A DNA stretch of 64,000 nucleotides from Berberis thunbergii (GCA_003290165.1 QNQO01000199.1:744001-808000), one strand, 5' to 3'; shown: positions 36,612-48,038, counted from the stretch's first letter. Translations and numbers: made by a program. Notes: generated from the letters alone by a model not told the origin.

Positions 36612-37083
36612 TCAGATTTCCATGGCGGGTCCCTTGCCCTTACTCCTGAAACAATACCGTCTGTTGAAAAGAACCTTTCTGCAAGTTGATGGAGTGCTCA
36701 CGGATTTCTCTACCACTGCATCAGGGGCAATTGGTGAGATTCTATCATTAATTCTTTACCACTAAAGTAACTAGAAACCGATGAACATGCTGCTCATTAA
36801 ACACTCTTCATTTTTGTTCCACAGCTTGCTTAGCAAACTGCAAAAATGCTACGGTTACCAAGTGTGAGTTATCAACTTTAGCTACTTCATGAAGAAAGGA
36901 AACAAAAAATGGATGATTGACTAAGGGAAAACTTGTTTTCTATTTTATAGTGGCAAACAAAGTTTTGATCATTTTAAATCATGGAGCAAGTGGAGTATAT
37001 CCACCCTGCAGCAATCTTGCTTATCAACAAGCAATCGATGATGGTGTTGACATCATAATTTGTAAGAGCAACAATAATGTCTT
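36612..37083 (+). pseudogene. Captured glycerophosphodiester phosphodiesterase-like (GDPDL/SHV3) fragment
   Basis: Three blocks with splice-like borders: 36612-36733 (FLQVDGVLTDFSTTASGAIG), 36826-36860 (ANCKNATVTK) and 36951-37083 (NHGASGVYPPCSNLAYQQAI, then DDGVDIIICKS). They match the boundary between the first and second GP-PDE repeats of plant SHV3/GDPDL proteins, GPI-anchored cell-wall proteins. Signal peptide, most of both domains and the anchor signal are absent. The third block shows several changes from the usual ISHNGASG..DGADIIDC pattern, including loss of an Asp, so it is a decayed copy. Confidence 0.78.
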
Positions 37084-37202
37084 GTTTTGTCAATATTATT
37101 ATATTGTGCTTTGCATTTCTTTTTCGGCCATTTAAGTTGATGCTAATGAAGCATCAGTATAAATGCAGGATATATGCATACGCAATTTGGACATAGAGAT
37201 GC

Positions 37203-38468
37203 TTGAGGTCAAGCAATTTGAAGAAGCTGCAGCAGATAGAGATGCTTGAGGTCAAGCAATCTGAAGGCCATCTTCTCGATGAACAGCAATTAGCAAAACT
37301 TCAGACCAAGTCAGCTCTCGAGAGCTCGCTTGCTGAGCTTGGTATTCCAGTTCACAAAGAAGATAAACTTCCAGTATCTTTCGAAGAGAGGGGGCCTAAA
37401 AAGCACAAAAAGAAAAGCAAGAAAAATGCTGCACAAGGTGCAGTCTCCCCAGTAATTTCCGAGAGTGCTGAATGTTTTCCAATAAAGGGGTTCTTGGCTA
37501 GTGATAACTCTCAAGTTTCAAAAGAAAAGGTCAGTTTTACTTGCTGCTTCCTATGCACTTTTTTCTTTTTTTAATTATTGAGATTCAACTAGAAATCTGA
37601 GACATACTTGGTGGGCTGTACTTGATGTTGATTGTTATACAGCGTTGGTGCAAATTTTTGAAATTTAAAATTTCATGTTCCTTAACAGTACCCGTTTTTT
37701 GGAAGTTGTAGCAATTGTAAAGTGTCTCATCAGGAAATGCAAAGTTATCTCAAACTCATGAAATTATAGGAGTACCCCAACTTCAATGTCAGAGTTCATC
37801 AAATTCATGCAGGACGCCTGATAGCAAGTTTCAGTTTATACATGCAGATTACTTATCAAGCTGCATTTGACTTTGTTTAGGAGCAAGACAAGGAGTTAGA
37901 AGAAATTGGTGACAAACAGATATCAGAAGGTGTTGCTTTTCGTACTCCTAAGAAAGATGTTCCTCAAATTGGAAAGAAAGATGCTCCTCAAATTGGTAAT
38001 GTTAAGCCAGCATCACTTGCTGTATCCAAGAAGAAGAAGAAAGGTGGTCTGTCCATGTTCTTGAGTGGAGCACTTGATGATGTTCCCAAAGATGTTGCTC
38101 CTCCCCCACCGGCTACTCCAAAAATTGAGGGCCCTGCATGGGGTGGTGCCAAGGTTTTGAAAAAAACTACTTCCCTTCTTGTTATTCAGGATGAACAAAG
38201 CAAAACAACGGAGAAACAGCCAAAGGGAAAGCTGAAACCGCAGGTTGATGATGAGGGAAAGAAGGTTGGACACCTATGTTTGAGTTCATTTATGCCTGTG
38301 GGTGGAACATCCAACCCAATAGCTGTGGTGTCGGCTCGCACTTCGCTGGCATCTGAAGGAGAGAAGGGTACTCCTCCTTGGGCTGCTGCAGGGACCTCCC
38401 CCATTTTTTGCCGGCCATCTCTGAGGGACATTCAAATGCAAGAAGAAGAAGACCAAACTAGATGTTGA
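37203..38468 (+). pseudogene. Captured ankyrin/RCC1 (IBtk-like) C-terminal fragment, still open
   Basis: Two exons, 37203-37529 and 37881-38468, join in phase through a GT-AG intron without a stop, leaving about 304 codons. Diagnostic stretches are QLAKLQTKSALESSLAELGI in exon 1 and KKGGLSMFLSGALDDVPKD, WGGAKVLKKTTSLLVIQDEQ and GTPPWAAAG..RPSLRDIQMQ in exon 2. They match the C-terminal region of plant proteins with ankyrin repeats, RCC1 repeats and a BTB domain. All those domains are missing here. A 39-bp tandem duplication (GATGCTTGAGGTCAAGCAAT twice, 37199-37260) lies at the start. Of the captured pieces in this element it is the best preserved, and it could be translated if transcribed. 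Confidence 0.8.
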
Positions 38469-38714
38469 TGTTAGAGTTTAGTTCAACGGTATTTTTCATG
38501 TAATGGTGGACGGTGGGTTTTCCCAAATTGGGGTTGCAGACATGCGGTCTAGTGTATATTTTGTAAAATTTCGCTGGAACTTGTAAAATCTTGTACAATT
38601 TCTCTTGAACTTGTTCAAATTGTTTAGCTTCTATGGTTAAAGAAATTAGTGTTATAATAGTGTTTCTGAAATTTCAAATTGATAGCAAATGAAATAAAAA
38701 AAAAAAAAAAATTG

Positions 38715-38960
38715 CTATGTATACCTACCATAGCGTTTTTGAAACGCTATGGTAGACTCTATCATAGCGTTTCAGAAACGCTATAAAAGGATCTACCATA
38801 GCATTTTAAAAACGCTATAACAGGGTAACTTTCAATAGCGGTTTAAAACCGCTATAATAGACCCAGTGTCTATTATAGCGCCGGCAAACATAGCGTTTAT
38901 TAAAACGCTATGGTATCCTACCATAGCGTTTTTGAACCGCTATTAAAGGGTTTTTTTTCT
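38715..38960. repeat. Subterminal palindromic repeats of CACTA 1
   Basis: About eight copies of the short palindrome CATAGCGTTTNNGAAACGCTATG or shorter versions crowd the last 250 bp of the element. In CACTA elements such motifs bind the transposase accessory protein. The left end has only a few. Confidence 0.8.
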
Positions 38961-38981
38961 TTTAGTGGTTTTATGGAATAC

Positions 38982-40734
38982 AGCGACTATTTGGCATCAC
39001 AAATTACTCTTACCCATTACACCCATTAAATTTTTTTTTTACCTGCACTCCCACACCACACATTTAAATCACTAGTCATTTTCTTCTTCTCTCACACTCT
39101 CTTCTCAAGAAAAAAAACGACAGAAATAACATGGAAGGGGGTAGCAAGGAAGGGGGCAAGTGACTGTGTGGACGGTGCAACGACGAGAGATAGAGGAGAT
39201 GGAGCCACAACCACCATCGCCCCTTCTCCATCTTCTTCTCATTCCCCTATCACAATTTTCTCACTATCTCTTCTTTTTCTACTTTGTCTCAGTTTCCCTA
39301 TATTTTTCTCTCACTCCCTCTTCTTCTCGCACAGGCCATCGCCTCTCTCCCTCTCATTCTTTTCATACCCTTATCATTTTCTATTTTTTTCTTGCTCTCG
39401 CGGTGGACCGTGCGAGGATGGGTTCCCCACTCGCACATTCCACTGCAAGGGCAAAAATAATTGACCCCTTGTAGAGGTAGTTGTGAGTGGAAAACTTGTA
39501 ATCGCGGAGTCACTCAAATCTGTTCAGTACAAAAAATAGGGTATTGTCCCTGACTTTTGACTAACTTTGATGCTCGATTGAGACTGATTCTCAAGCTCAA
39601 ACACAAAATATATAGTACTCCGAGTTATCTAATAAACATAATTTGAATTACCTAAATATGTTTTGAAATGAACAAGTTATGGGCATTTTACTATAGTCAT
39701 TCAAAACTGTCCAACAACGACCAAGTCGCAAAGGATCATGCAAATGTAAGTCTCCCACTCGCACGATCCTTGCGAGTTTAAGTCTGTCACTTCCATGAAT
39801 CATTGTGAGTTTAAGTCTCCCACTCACATTTGCAGTGGGTCAATGTGAGTGAGAGACTTACACTCACATAAGATCGTGCAAGTGGGAGACTTAAATTCGC
39901 ACGATCCTTTGTGACTTGATTGTTGTTAGACAGTTTTGAATGACTGTAGTAAAATGACCATAACTTGTTCATTTCAAAACATTTTCAGGTGATTCAAATT
40001 GTGTTAATTAGATAACTCAAAGTACTGCATTAAACCTCAACGACAGATGCTGATTCTCAAGATTATTCTTCTTCCTTTGGTCATGAAACCACCATCACTC
40101 TTTAAATAGGAAAGCTATTTATATAGTGAAATTGTTAAGAAGCTTAAGATGGTACCATAGGCAATTCCATCATTTTCGTGTTTTGATAAGTTTGAGAATC
40201 GGTCAAAGTTGGTTGAAAGTCAAGAACAATAACTTATTTTTTATGCTTTGAAAAAGTGAGTGCTAGGCTGCTTTGGGAAGAGAAAAAAAGAGGGGTGGCC
40301 GGCGATGCGACCGTTGTGATGGCCACCATCACATACCCATCTCCTCTATCTCTCGCCATCGGGTGCTCGATTGATGAACCCTTTTGGGTGAGTCAAATGG
40401 AAGTGGAATGTGAGAGATTGAGGGAGATAGTGGAAGTTTAGTTGGGAAGAGAGTGGGATAGGGAGATTTCAATCGAAGAAGAGGGGAGAGGGATAAGGAG
40501 AAAGAGCATTCAATCAAAGAACAGAAGAGGAAGGGTCGAATGATAAGAGAAACTTGGGAGAGGAGAGGGAGGTTTTGATCTTTTGAATTTGGGAGGCGAG
40601 AAAAAGTTAGATTTTTCCTTTTATGAGTAGTGTGGAAGAAAATTGTGGTGTGGGACAGAATGTGCATGGTGTGGGAAATAAAAAATTAGGTGGGTGGTGT
40701 GGGTGAGAGTAAGTTGTGGTGCCAAATAGTCGCT
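38982..40734. mobile_element. Long palindromic foldback element
   Basis: The ends are inverted (AGCGACTATTTGGCAYCACAA) and the complementarity continues inwards. CGAGAGATAGAGGAGATGG at about 39185 pairs with 40330-40355. The region 39590-39835 pairs with 39850-40070 and includes GTTTTGAAATGAACAAGTTATGG. The centre near 39840 holds ACTCGCACGATCC/GGATCGTGCGAGT-type motifs. No transposase and no clear target duplication were found. It starts only 14 bp after CACTA 1. Confidence 0.78.
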
Positions 40735-41221
40735 CCTTTAGTAAATAGCTGAGGTCCTCTTAATCACACCCTGACCCCTATTTATTTGTATGCATGTGTA
40801 ACTAGATTGACTTTGTAAGGATGTAGCATGTTCATGGTCTGAATTTTTGAAAGGTCTTGGTTGCCGCCTCTCACTGTACCTTTTTTTTTTTTTAATACAT
40901 CTCTCCTGTTTTTTCTGTCGAAAATACTAGGAAACTAGGTTTTTGCAACTGAAATTTGTAACCAGGGTGAGTTGGAGTGATCTTAAAAGAATGACGAAAT
41001 CCCCATAGTGTTTATGTGTATCTCAAGGTTATAAAAAAAACTCCTCTGATGATGCCACATCATCCTAATGGCAAAACATGGTTCCCTAGCCTCACTTTTT
41101 TTTTACATGATTATAAAAATATAACAAATTGTTAGATAAGTGGGAATTAGTCAATGAATGAATTGCACTTTTACCATTCAAGGTCCGAATTCACTGCATC
41201 CACTGTTTTGTTTTTTGAAAG

Positions 41222-41312
41222 ACAAGCGTGTCGCTGGTGGGTATAGAACCTAAGACATGGGGGTTAAACCACCACAACCTTAACCATCCAACCAGGCTAC
41301 CAGTGACACTGC
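41222..41312 (-). mobile_element. tRNA-derived SINE head fragment
   Basis: On the minus strand the sequence carries an A-box-like TAGCCTGGTTGG and, about 40 bp on, a B-box-like GGTTCTATACC, the two internal Pol III promoter parts of tRNA genes. It does not fold as a full tRNA and is followed by T-rich sequence, as in plant SINEs. Confidence 0.5.
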
Positions 41313-41394
41313 ATCCACTGTTATGCTCTCAATCAGGGTCAATATTATCTCAAAAAACCTTTGATTTGTGTATTTTGTTTTTCGTAAGATGTAT

Positions 41395-41995
41395 GTAGTT
41401 AAATCGTTAATCGAGCCTTAATCGGTTAAAGAACAAAATGAGATTAATCAAAATTAATTGGTGCATATTTTATAAACATATTTCTTTATATCCTTCTAAG
41501 TAATATGTTTAATTAAAGACAAAATTTAATGTATATTGAATAATAAACATCACTTATCACAATTTAAGGCAAATTATAACAAAACTAAGAATTCAATGTC
41601 AGGTAAAGGTGTGACTCCATACTCTTTAGTTTTGCTTATTATTTCTTTGGTCATTCTTTCTTCTCTTCATATTTATATATAAATATATATCATCTCTCTT
41701 TGTCTAGCCTCTTAAAAAAAATTTGGTATTGTCTTATGGGTAGGTATTGATGATGTTAATATAAATAAAAAACACTTCAATTTTTTTTCCTAATTTGTTT
41801 ATAACACATTGCCATGAATCGATTCTTTGGTGAATTTTGAAAGTGATTAATTATGATCAATTGGTAAATCAACCAAAGGTCACCAACTACTTGGCCAAAG
41901 AATTGTTCAAACGATTAATTCAAAAATTATAATATTCAACTAGCGAGAAGAAATTTATCAGAGATTAATAATTGATTAATCACTGAATAATATAG
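41395..41995. repeat. AATCG-rich dispersed repeat, second copy
   Basis: Motifs TTAATCGAGCCTTAATCGG at the left and AGATTAATAATTGATTAATC at the right resemble the repeat in the CHCHD2-like intron (4687-5660). Both contain a GATTAATC..AATTGGT..TATTTT order. The ends are not defined. Confidence 0.4.
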
Positions 41996-42534
41996 TTAAG
42001 ACGTTTGCAATGGTCTTGATATTTATGTGTGACTATTGACTAGTTTGTCAGTCTCAAGATGGCCACCCAGTGCAAATTGTCAATGCTGCTGTCATACTTC
42101 TACAATGCTTTCATTACCTATTTTTCTGTGCTATATGAAACCTATTGGAGTATTCACATTAAGCTCTAGATTGTTAAGCTCTAGACTGTTGATTTAGAAG
42201 TTAAAAGAACTATGTAGGCAGTAAAACTACATTCTCTATAGATCTATCCAGGGCACAAACACATTAGTAATTCATGAATCCTTGAAGTTTTGAACTCCTT
42301 ACAACATTGGAACAAAGACGAACAATCTGGAGAAGAATGGTCTGTCATTTCCCCCCTCAAGGTCTTGCTTGTTTTGTTCTGCTCAGCAGTGGCTCTCAAT
42401 GGAAGGCTCTGCCACCTGCCTGTGCTGTTATTTTCAGAATTATATTTCCTCACTATCGATGATAAGCAAATCATAGTTGAAAAATCTGGCAAAACACCTT
42501 ATAATACCAGGAGGAGAACTATTACATATTAAAT

Positions 42535-42843
42535 CACTACACCATATTGGCATTTTTGTAACATCCCCTAAAACAGTATCACTTTTGAAGTGTAACAATT
42601 CACTTAACAACTTTACACATTTTCACAAACAAAATGATACAATAATAGTATCACCATGAAGAGTATGATTATAAAAGTGATACTATTCATGGTGATCCAA
42701 CTTATAGTATCATTTTTTTTGTGTTACTGTTTTTCATTTTTTAACTAAATTTAGTTTTGATTTGAAATTGTTTGGTGAATTGTAACATCTCAAAAGTGAT
42801 ACTGTTTTTAGAGTTGTTACAAAAGTGTCAATTTGGTGTAGTG
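42535..42843. mobile_element. CACTA-type MITE, copy 2
   Basis: A 309-bp element with ends CACTACACCATATTGGC and TTGGTGTAGTG and a perfect 3-bp duplication AAT (42532-42534 and 42844-42846). It is an inverted relative of the MITE at 26882: its right end, complemented, matches the left end of copy 1 for over 60 bp with few changes. Confidence 0.93.
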
Positions 42844-42986
42844 AATGCAAGTTTCAATACCCATTGTGGGTATGCTGCTCGCCCAAAAAAAAAGAAGGTA
42901 GTGAAGCCCCCCATCTCCCTTATGTGAAAATATTTTCAATTGATGTTTCAGTATTGAGACTTGATATATTCAATTGCTTTACATCA

Positions 42987-43212
42987 ACTTGTTTTAGCTT
43001 TACAAATGTTGTTCCACCAAATGAATATGCCTGATGTGTAAATTTTCTCAGGTTTTGAAGGAGCTCCTTTACTTCCATTGCTTTTCATATCCATGAACAT
43101 GGCTTTTAACATCTCTTTGCTTAGTCTAGTCAAAATCTCATCTTCCATGATTTCTTTTTTTGCAACAGCATTAGCAGGTAACTCCTCTCCATGCAAAAGC
43201 ATGCATGCTTTC
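42987..43212 (-). pseudogene. Unrecognised protein-like fragment cut by the Tat LTR
   Basis: On the minus strand an open stretch reads LLHGEELPANAVAKKEIMED and KEMLKAMFMDMKSNGSKG. Its acidic/basic balance is protein-like, unlike the flanking sequence. The frame runs into the LTR boundary at 43213, so an exon may have been interrupted. I do not recognise the family and infer no function. Confidence 0.3.
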
Positions 43213-43775
43213 TGATCCATCCAAAAATTGTCATCTTGTGAGTTGACCTGCAAAACAATTGTTAGACTGTCAATGACCGACTTTTTGGTGGTCGAAGGCA
43301 CTCAGATGCTTAAGTCAGCAACTCTGTTAGAAAAAGGAAGTAAATCTAGACAAAATTCAGTTAAAATTGCATACTTGTGTCGAATGTTTCCTTTACCTTT
43401 TATAATGGTCGCAGGTAACTCTCTGCACAACTTAAGCATGTCAACGGAAGGAGATGTTTCTTGAAACAATTTCCTTCTTAATGGAGATGCGTTTGTGGAG
43501 GCGTAACTTCCTCCACGACTCATTTTTGGTGCAACATTCGTCTTCTTTATGAGAGAACTCATGTTAGGCCTGGATTTGGGCTTTGATTCGTTCAGGCCTA
43601 CATTCAAGCCGTATTTACGTCTCCTTATTGGCGGGCCATGTCTGGGCCTCTATAATTGGATTTATTCTTCTTGGCCTTTATGAGCTAGCCCAATAGGATG
43701 GATGCTATACCCTCGTGACAAGTCTTTATGCCACGTGTACAGCCATGATGATTGGTCTATTTTAATGTATGATCA
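43213..43775 (-). repeat. 3' LTR of the Tat element
   Basis: 563 bp, starting TG and ending CA. The polypurine tract (TAAGGGGGAAGTAGC on the minus strand, 43776-43790) adjoins it. Minus-strand frames such as 43302-43607 are LTR translations and also occur in the other LTR. Confidence 0.88.
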
Positions 43776-44000
43776 GCTACTTCCCCCTTAGTTAGTGGGT
43801 ATGTTCATGTATCCACTAGCTCTGTGGCAGTTTTGTTTTCGATTTCAACATTACCGCACATTTATTACTCTTGCTATCTATTGTTGTTGTTGTCTCTCCG
43901 ATGTTCCATCCGCCTATTCGTTTTGGCGCAATTTTTTGAATTTCGTGCGACTGTCATATCTTGCGTGTTCTCCAAATAGCGGTCCTTTCGTTGTTCTTTC

Positions 44001-44009
44001 CTATAAAAG
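44001..44009 (+). promoter_or_regulatory. TATA box for the antisense ORF
   Basis: CTATAAAAG lies about 90 bp before the ATG at 44098, on the strand opposite to gag-pol. It is a near-perfect plant TATA box, which suggests the antisense ORF has or had its own promoter. Confidence 0.55.
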
Positions 44010-44097
44010 GAGAAGTTTGAGTGTGTCTTTCTTCCTTTTGCACCTCCTCGTTTTCCAATTGTTAATTCTTTGATTCCTTGAGTTCGTTCTACAATCA

Positions 44098-46302
44098 TGT
44101 CTAACTTCAGAGCTTTGAGTGGTGATGTTCTTGACGCCTGTGAAGCTTTCTTTTTGGCTAAGTGGGCAACGCACACACCTCTGGATAGCATTCGTCACAA
44201 TTATTTGTTGCCAACTGATTTGGAAATCATTCTTCCCGGAGAAGGTGATAGTCCTTGGCGTCCTTAACGTGGGTACATTGCTTTGTACCCTGATATGTTT
44301 CACTCTAGTTTCAAGCTTCCGACTCCTACAATCATCTGGGAGCACTTGGATCTGGTTGGTATTGCTCCGACCCAACTGGTCCCAAATGGTTGGAAAGTAA
44401 TGATTTCGACCTTAGCAAGGGCTGCCTCGGTTTGTATCACTATGAATGCCAGGGTTATGCATTTTTTGGTGGGGTTTAAGAAAAACCCAATTGCACTTGT
44501 TGTCTGCGTTTTCCTTTTTGTTTCAAGGACATGTGAGAGGAGTATGGGGGCTGGTCAAAGTTGGTTCTTCGCATCCCTTTCTTCCAATCATTTTAGGCTT
44601 TGCGGGAATCAGATTCTGCGATCGTTTTGGGAGCCTAAGAAAGTCAAGTTGTTGTTGTCTTTGGAAGAGCAAGAGTTCTACAATCGCTTTTGTGATCTTC
44701 CCCAGGTCTCAGTGGAAGATTTTCTCACTATGGATGTCATTATCCATGGTGGCTTATATTCATCAGGTAAAGCAGGTCGCGCTTTGGAAGTGACTATTAC
44801 GCGCGTTTGTGATGCAAACTGGGCCATTAAGAGGGTTTTGCTGACGGGTGTGTCGGTCAAGTCGTTTCAGTCGCTACTCGAGGTTCTAGGTGTGCTAGTT
44901 CGATTTTGAGAAAATGGAAAGTTCCTAGACCTCCCAACCCTTCCAAGATGCTGGCTATCAGTTCTGGTCGTGTGTCGAAGAGGAAAAAATTTGCTTCCTT
45001 AGTTTTTTCACACCGCTAGGGCTCTCTCACTTTGCTTCTCTCCGGAAATAAGGTCGTGGTTTGGAAGATGATTCTTCTGTTCCAAAGGATGATGTGGTAA
45101 ACCAAGTTCTCGAAAGGAGTAAGAAAAAAGTCTCTGGCCCTCTAGACGGCTGCGAAAAAATCTTGTTGCCTCTTATTGTTTGCCCTTCTCTACCGACCTG
45201 TCAATTGATGATTCGCGCATCATTAAGAATAAAATGCTTCAACTTGGTATTTGGCAATCAAAGAATCTGGAGGGTACCAAAACCTTAGATGACTTCGAGT
45301 ATGACTCATCAATGGAGAATCGAGTTGCTGCCTGATTTTGAGATTTCAAACTCATTGTTTCTTTTGTCGTGGTTGAGACCTCAGGATCACATTCTACTCC
45401 TTTCGCGTCTCATCCCGTTCCTACCGTTTTCGAGGAGACCTTCTAACCTTTCGAGGCTAATGTGCAGGATAACGCTCGCAACCTCATTGGCGGCTGTCAT
45501 GGGCGGTTGGCTAATAGGGCTCCTATGCCTGTACGACAGTCACGTCGCCATATTGATGAGGGCCTTCAGCATCTTATGGAGGGGATGACGCACCTTACTT
45601 ATACGACCATGATGGGGTCAGATTGTAAGGCATCTTGTGACCAGGTGGCCCACATTGAGCTAAAATTAGCAAGACACATCCTGGTCCTTTCTCATGTTCT
45701 CCGTCGATTGGATTTGTTGAAGCGTAGTGCATAGAGCATGAGAGGGTTGCATATTCTGCGCGGATGTCGTTGAGGGAACTCAAGGCTATTTGTGATACGT
45801 TTTCATATCAGTTCGAGATGTCTGAAGTGGAATTTGGCAAGTTGCGATCCTGTTTGGATGTTGTTAAGAAAGAGTTGTCCGACTGAAAGGTTGAACATAT
45901 GTGGTTGTTCGTTCTGCTTAGGAATGTTCAACTAAGCTCAAGGCTCTGCTATTCGAATCACTCAGTTGAATTTCGAGTTTGTCGAGACTAAATCAATAGT
46001 CTCTGCTAAACTTGTGGGCATTGATAGAGAGTTAGTGTCAACCCGAGCTGTTATCCGTTACTGGGAAGCTGAAGGCGGCGAAGGCCGCGGATTGGAAGAG
46101 AGTTGTCGAGGGTCGCCGCGATTTCTTGGATTTCCTGGAGATGCAAGGTTTGGACATGACCCAATATCATTGCTTAGCTGAGCAGGAATTTGATGATATC
46201 GAGGAAGTTGTTATGGATTCACTGGGAGATCCGGATATCGGAGAGCCTTATGATCCCATGCTGCCTAGAGATAATGCCCATGACGTCGATTCTCTTTCTT
46301 AG
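44098..46302 (+). pseudogene. Antisense extra ORF of the Tat element (transposase_28-like domain)
   Basis: It starts MSNFRALSGDVLDACEAFFL and, after one in-frame stop (44264-44266), continues RGYIALYPDMFHSSFKLP and LVPNGWKVMISTLARAASVC. This resembles the domain annotated as putative gypsy-type transposon (transposase_28), with the GY..L....F..GF.LP pattern and the PN.WR motif. The distal part (45700-46260) has coiled-coil-like, Glu/Lys-rich segments in changing frames. The frame of the acidic end closes with TAG at 46302. The ORF runs opposite to gag-pol, a known arrangement in Tat elements; its role is unknown. Several frameshifts show that it is inactive. Confidence 0.75.
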
Positions 46303-47099
46303 TTGTTGTTTGTTTTTTTGTTTGTAATCTCCTTTTGTAGAAGATCAATGGAATTTTTTATTTTGCATTAGTTGTGTCCAGTATGTCTAGCTTGTCCTCT
46401 TTTGTTTATGACATTTTTGGAGATTTCTAACTTGTTTGTCCAGATTTTACGAATGGCTTCGATGTTCGACGTTCTAGTCGTGTAGAAGCTCTGGTTTAAG
46501 AAATCTAGTTCTACATTCAGATTACAATGTCGTATATTACAGTCGACACAAAAGTTCAGCTTTTATGTCCTGGTACTTTATTACTTCGTGGTTGATCAGG
46601 ATAGAATTTATTGTTTTATGTTCGTTCGTCCAATACATGTATTTGTTTTTTCTCAATACTTTTGCGTGCTGAGTATTTTCTCGAGTTGTTTTTTTTATCC
46701 TACTTTTTTGCCCCGATTAATTCTTGTTGTTTCGAATTTGAAAGCAAAAGATTTTATTGATAATATCTTTTCAAGAGCTCTACATTCCATGGTTGAGGTA
46801 TCATTTGCCAATTTTGTTCTACAACCAGTATGTTCCTGTTCTGTTGATTTTTGTTACTCGGTACGGTCCTTCCGAATTCGAGTTCAAGTTTCTCGCACCA
46901 AGCTCTTTCATGTTGAGTTGGACTTTTCGTAGTACCCAGTCTCCGACGTTAAAAGTTTGGATTCGCACCTTCTTGTTGTGATATCCTGCCATACACTATT
47001 GGTAGCTGCTTCTCGCTTTTCTTCGAGGAGATCCAGTTTGACTCTTAGTGTCTTGACGTTGTCCTCAGCATGGAATTCTTTGGTTCAGAATGTTGGCAT

Positions 47100-47908
47100 T
47101 TCGATCTCTATAGGTATTATTGTTTTTACCCGTACGTGAGGGTGAAAGGTGTTTCTCCTGTCGGAGTTCGTTTTGTTGTTATGTATGCCCAAAGGATGCC
47201 GGGTAACTCGGATGTCCATAGCCCTTTTGTTGCCTCAGTCTTCTTTTGATCGCTTCCAAGATTGTCCTTTTGGTGACTCGACTTGTCCGTTTGCTACTAG
47301 ATGAGCTAGTGCGGAGAAATGTTGCTGGATATTCAGATTTTCGCACAACTCATTAACCTTTTTGCTTTCAAATTGCTTCCCATTGTTCGTGACGATTACC
47401 CTTGGGATCCCGAATCTGCATATAGTGTCTTTCCAATGAATTTCTCGACTTGGGTTTCTCCTATCTTTTTGAGGGGCTCTACTTCTACCCATTTGGTGAA
47501 GTAGTCTACTTTGACGAGGAGAAACTTCTTCTTATCAGATGCTGGGACTTGTCCTACGATGTCCATTCCCCATTGTGTGAATGGCTAGGGGTTGCTCATT
47601 GGGATCAGATTTTGTTCTGACATGTGAGTGTATAGGGTAAATCTTTGACATTTGTCGCATTTGTGAACTAGCTTTTGAGCATCTATTTGCATTGTCACCC
47701 AATAACAACCCAACGTGAAAGCTTTATGGGCCAATGTTCCCCCTAGATGATTTCTACATGTGCCGTGGGGGATTTCCTGTAGAACGTATTCAGCATCTCC
47801 TGGTGCAAGGCACCTCAGCAACGGGCTCGTGGCAGATCTTCTGTATAGTTTGTCATTGATCATTGTGTATCTTGCTGCCCAATTTTGTAGCTTTTTGGCA
47901 ATTGTCAT
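47100..47908 (-). pseudogene. Integrase region
   Basis: The zinc-binding HHCC part (about 47640-47790) shows HGTCRNHLGG and CDKCQRF. The catalytic core has TQWGMDIVGQVPASDKK (first Asp, about 47540), then FGIPRVIVTNNGKQFESK, where the second catalytic Asp is Asn, and ANGQVES with the Glu. A frameshift separates the core halves near 47440. With the Asp lost, strand transfer would be abolished. Confidence 0.85.
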
Positions 47909-48038
47909 TATACTTTGTTGTCGAAACTTCCTTTGCTAGTTCATCGACTCTTTTGTTCTCTGCCCGTGCGTACCATTGAATGGTAGCGTGTCGGAAGCTT
48001 TCTACTAGCTCTGTGGTTTTCTAGTAGTAGGCTTTCAT

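Larger units (their letters stand above)
30975..38967. mobile_element. Gene-carrying CACTA transposon 1 (Pack-CACTA)
   Basis: The 7993-bp element begins CACTACAACACAAATG and ends TTTTCTTTTAGTG, an inverted CACTA terminus. It is flanked by a perfect 3-bp duplication GTT (30972-30974 and 38968-38970). Subterminal motifs of the type AATAGCG occur at both ends. It carries no TNP1/TNP2 transposase genes, so it must be mobilised in trans. Instead it contains fragments of five host genes: H+-ATPase, GA 2-oxidase, TORTIFOLIA1-like, GDPDL and ankyrin/RCC1. Introns are retained, so capture was at DNA level. Confidence 0.92.
40735..42534. other. Intergenic with two old repeats
   Basis: AT-rich. Apart from the SINE-like piece at 41222-41312 and the AATCG-rich repeat at 41395-41995 I see nothing coding. 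The frames at 42244-42532 have no family signature. Confidence 0.4.

Noticed and set aside
41222..41312. A tRNA gene
   Set aside because: The A and B boxes are present but degenerate, the arms do not pair into a cloverleaf and no anticodon loop can be placed, so a SINE head is more likely.
43302..43607. A minus-strand 101-residue gene
   Set aside because: It lies wholly inside an LTR and recurs in the other LTR at 52106-52474.
46588..46981. Plus-strand frames of 74-114 residues after the antisense ORF
   Set aside because: They are the complement of the degenerate region downstream of integrase and show no domain of their own.
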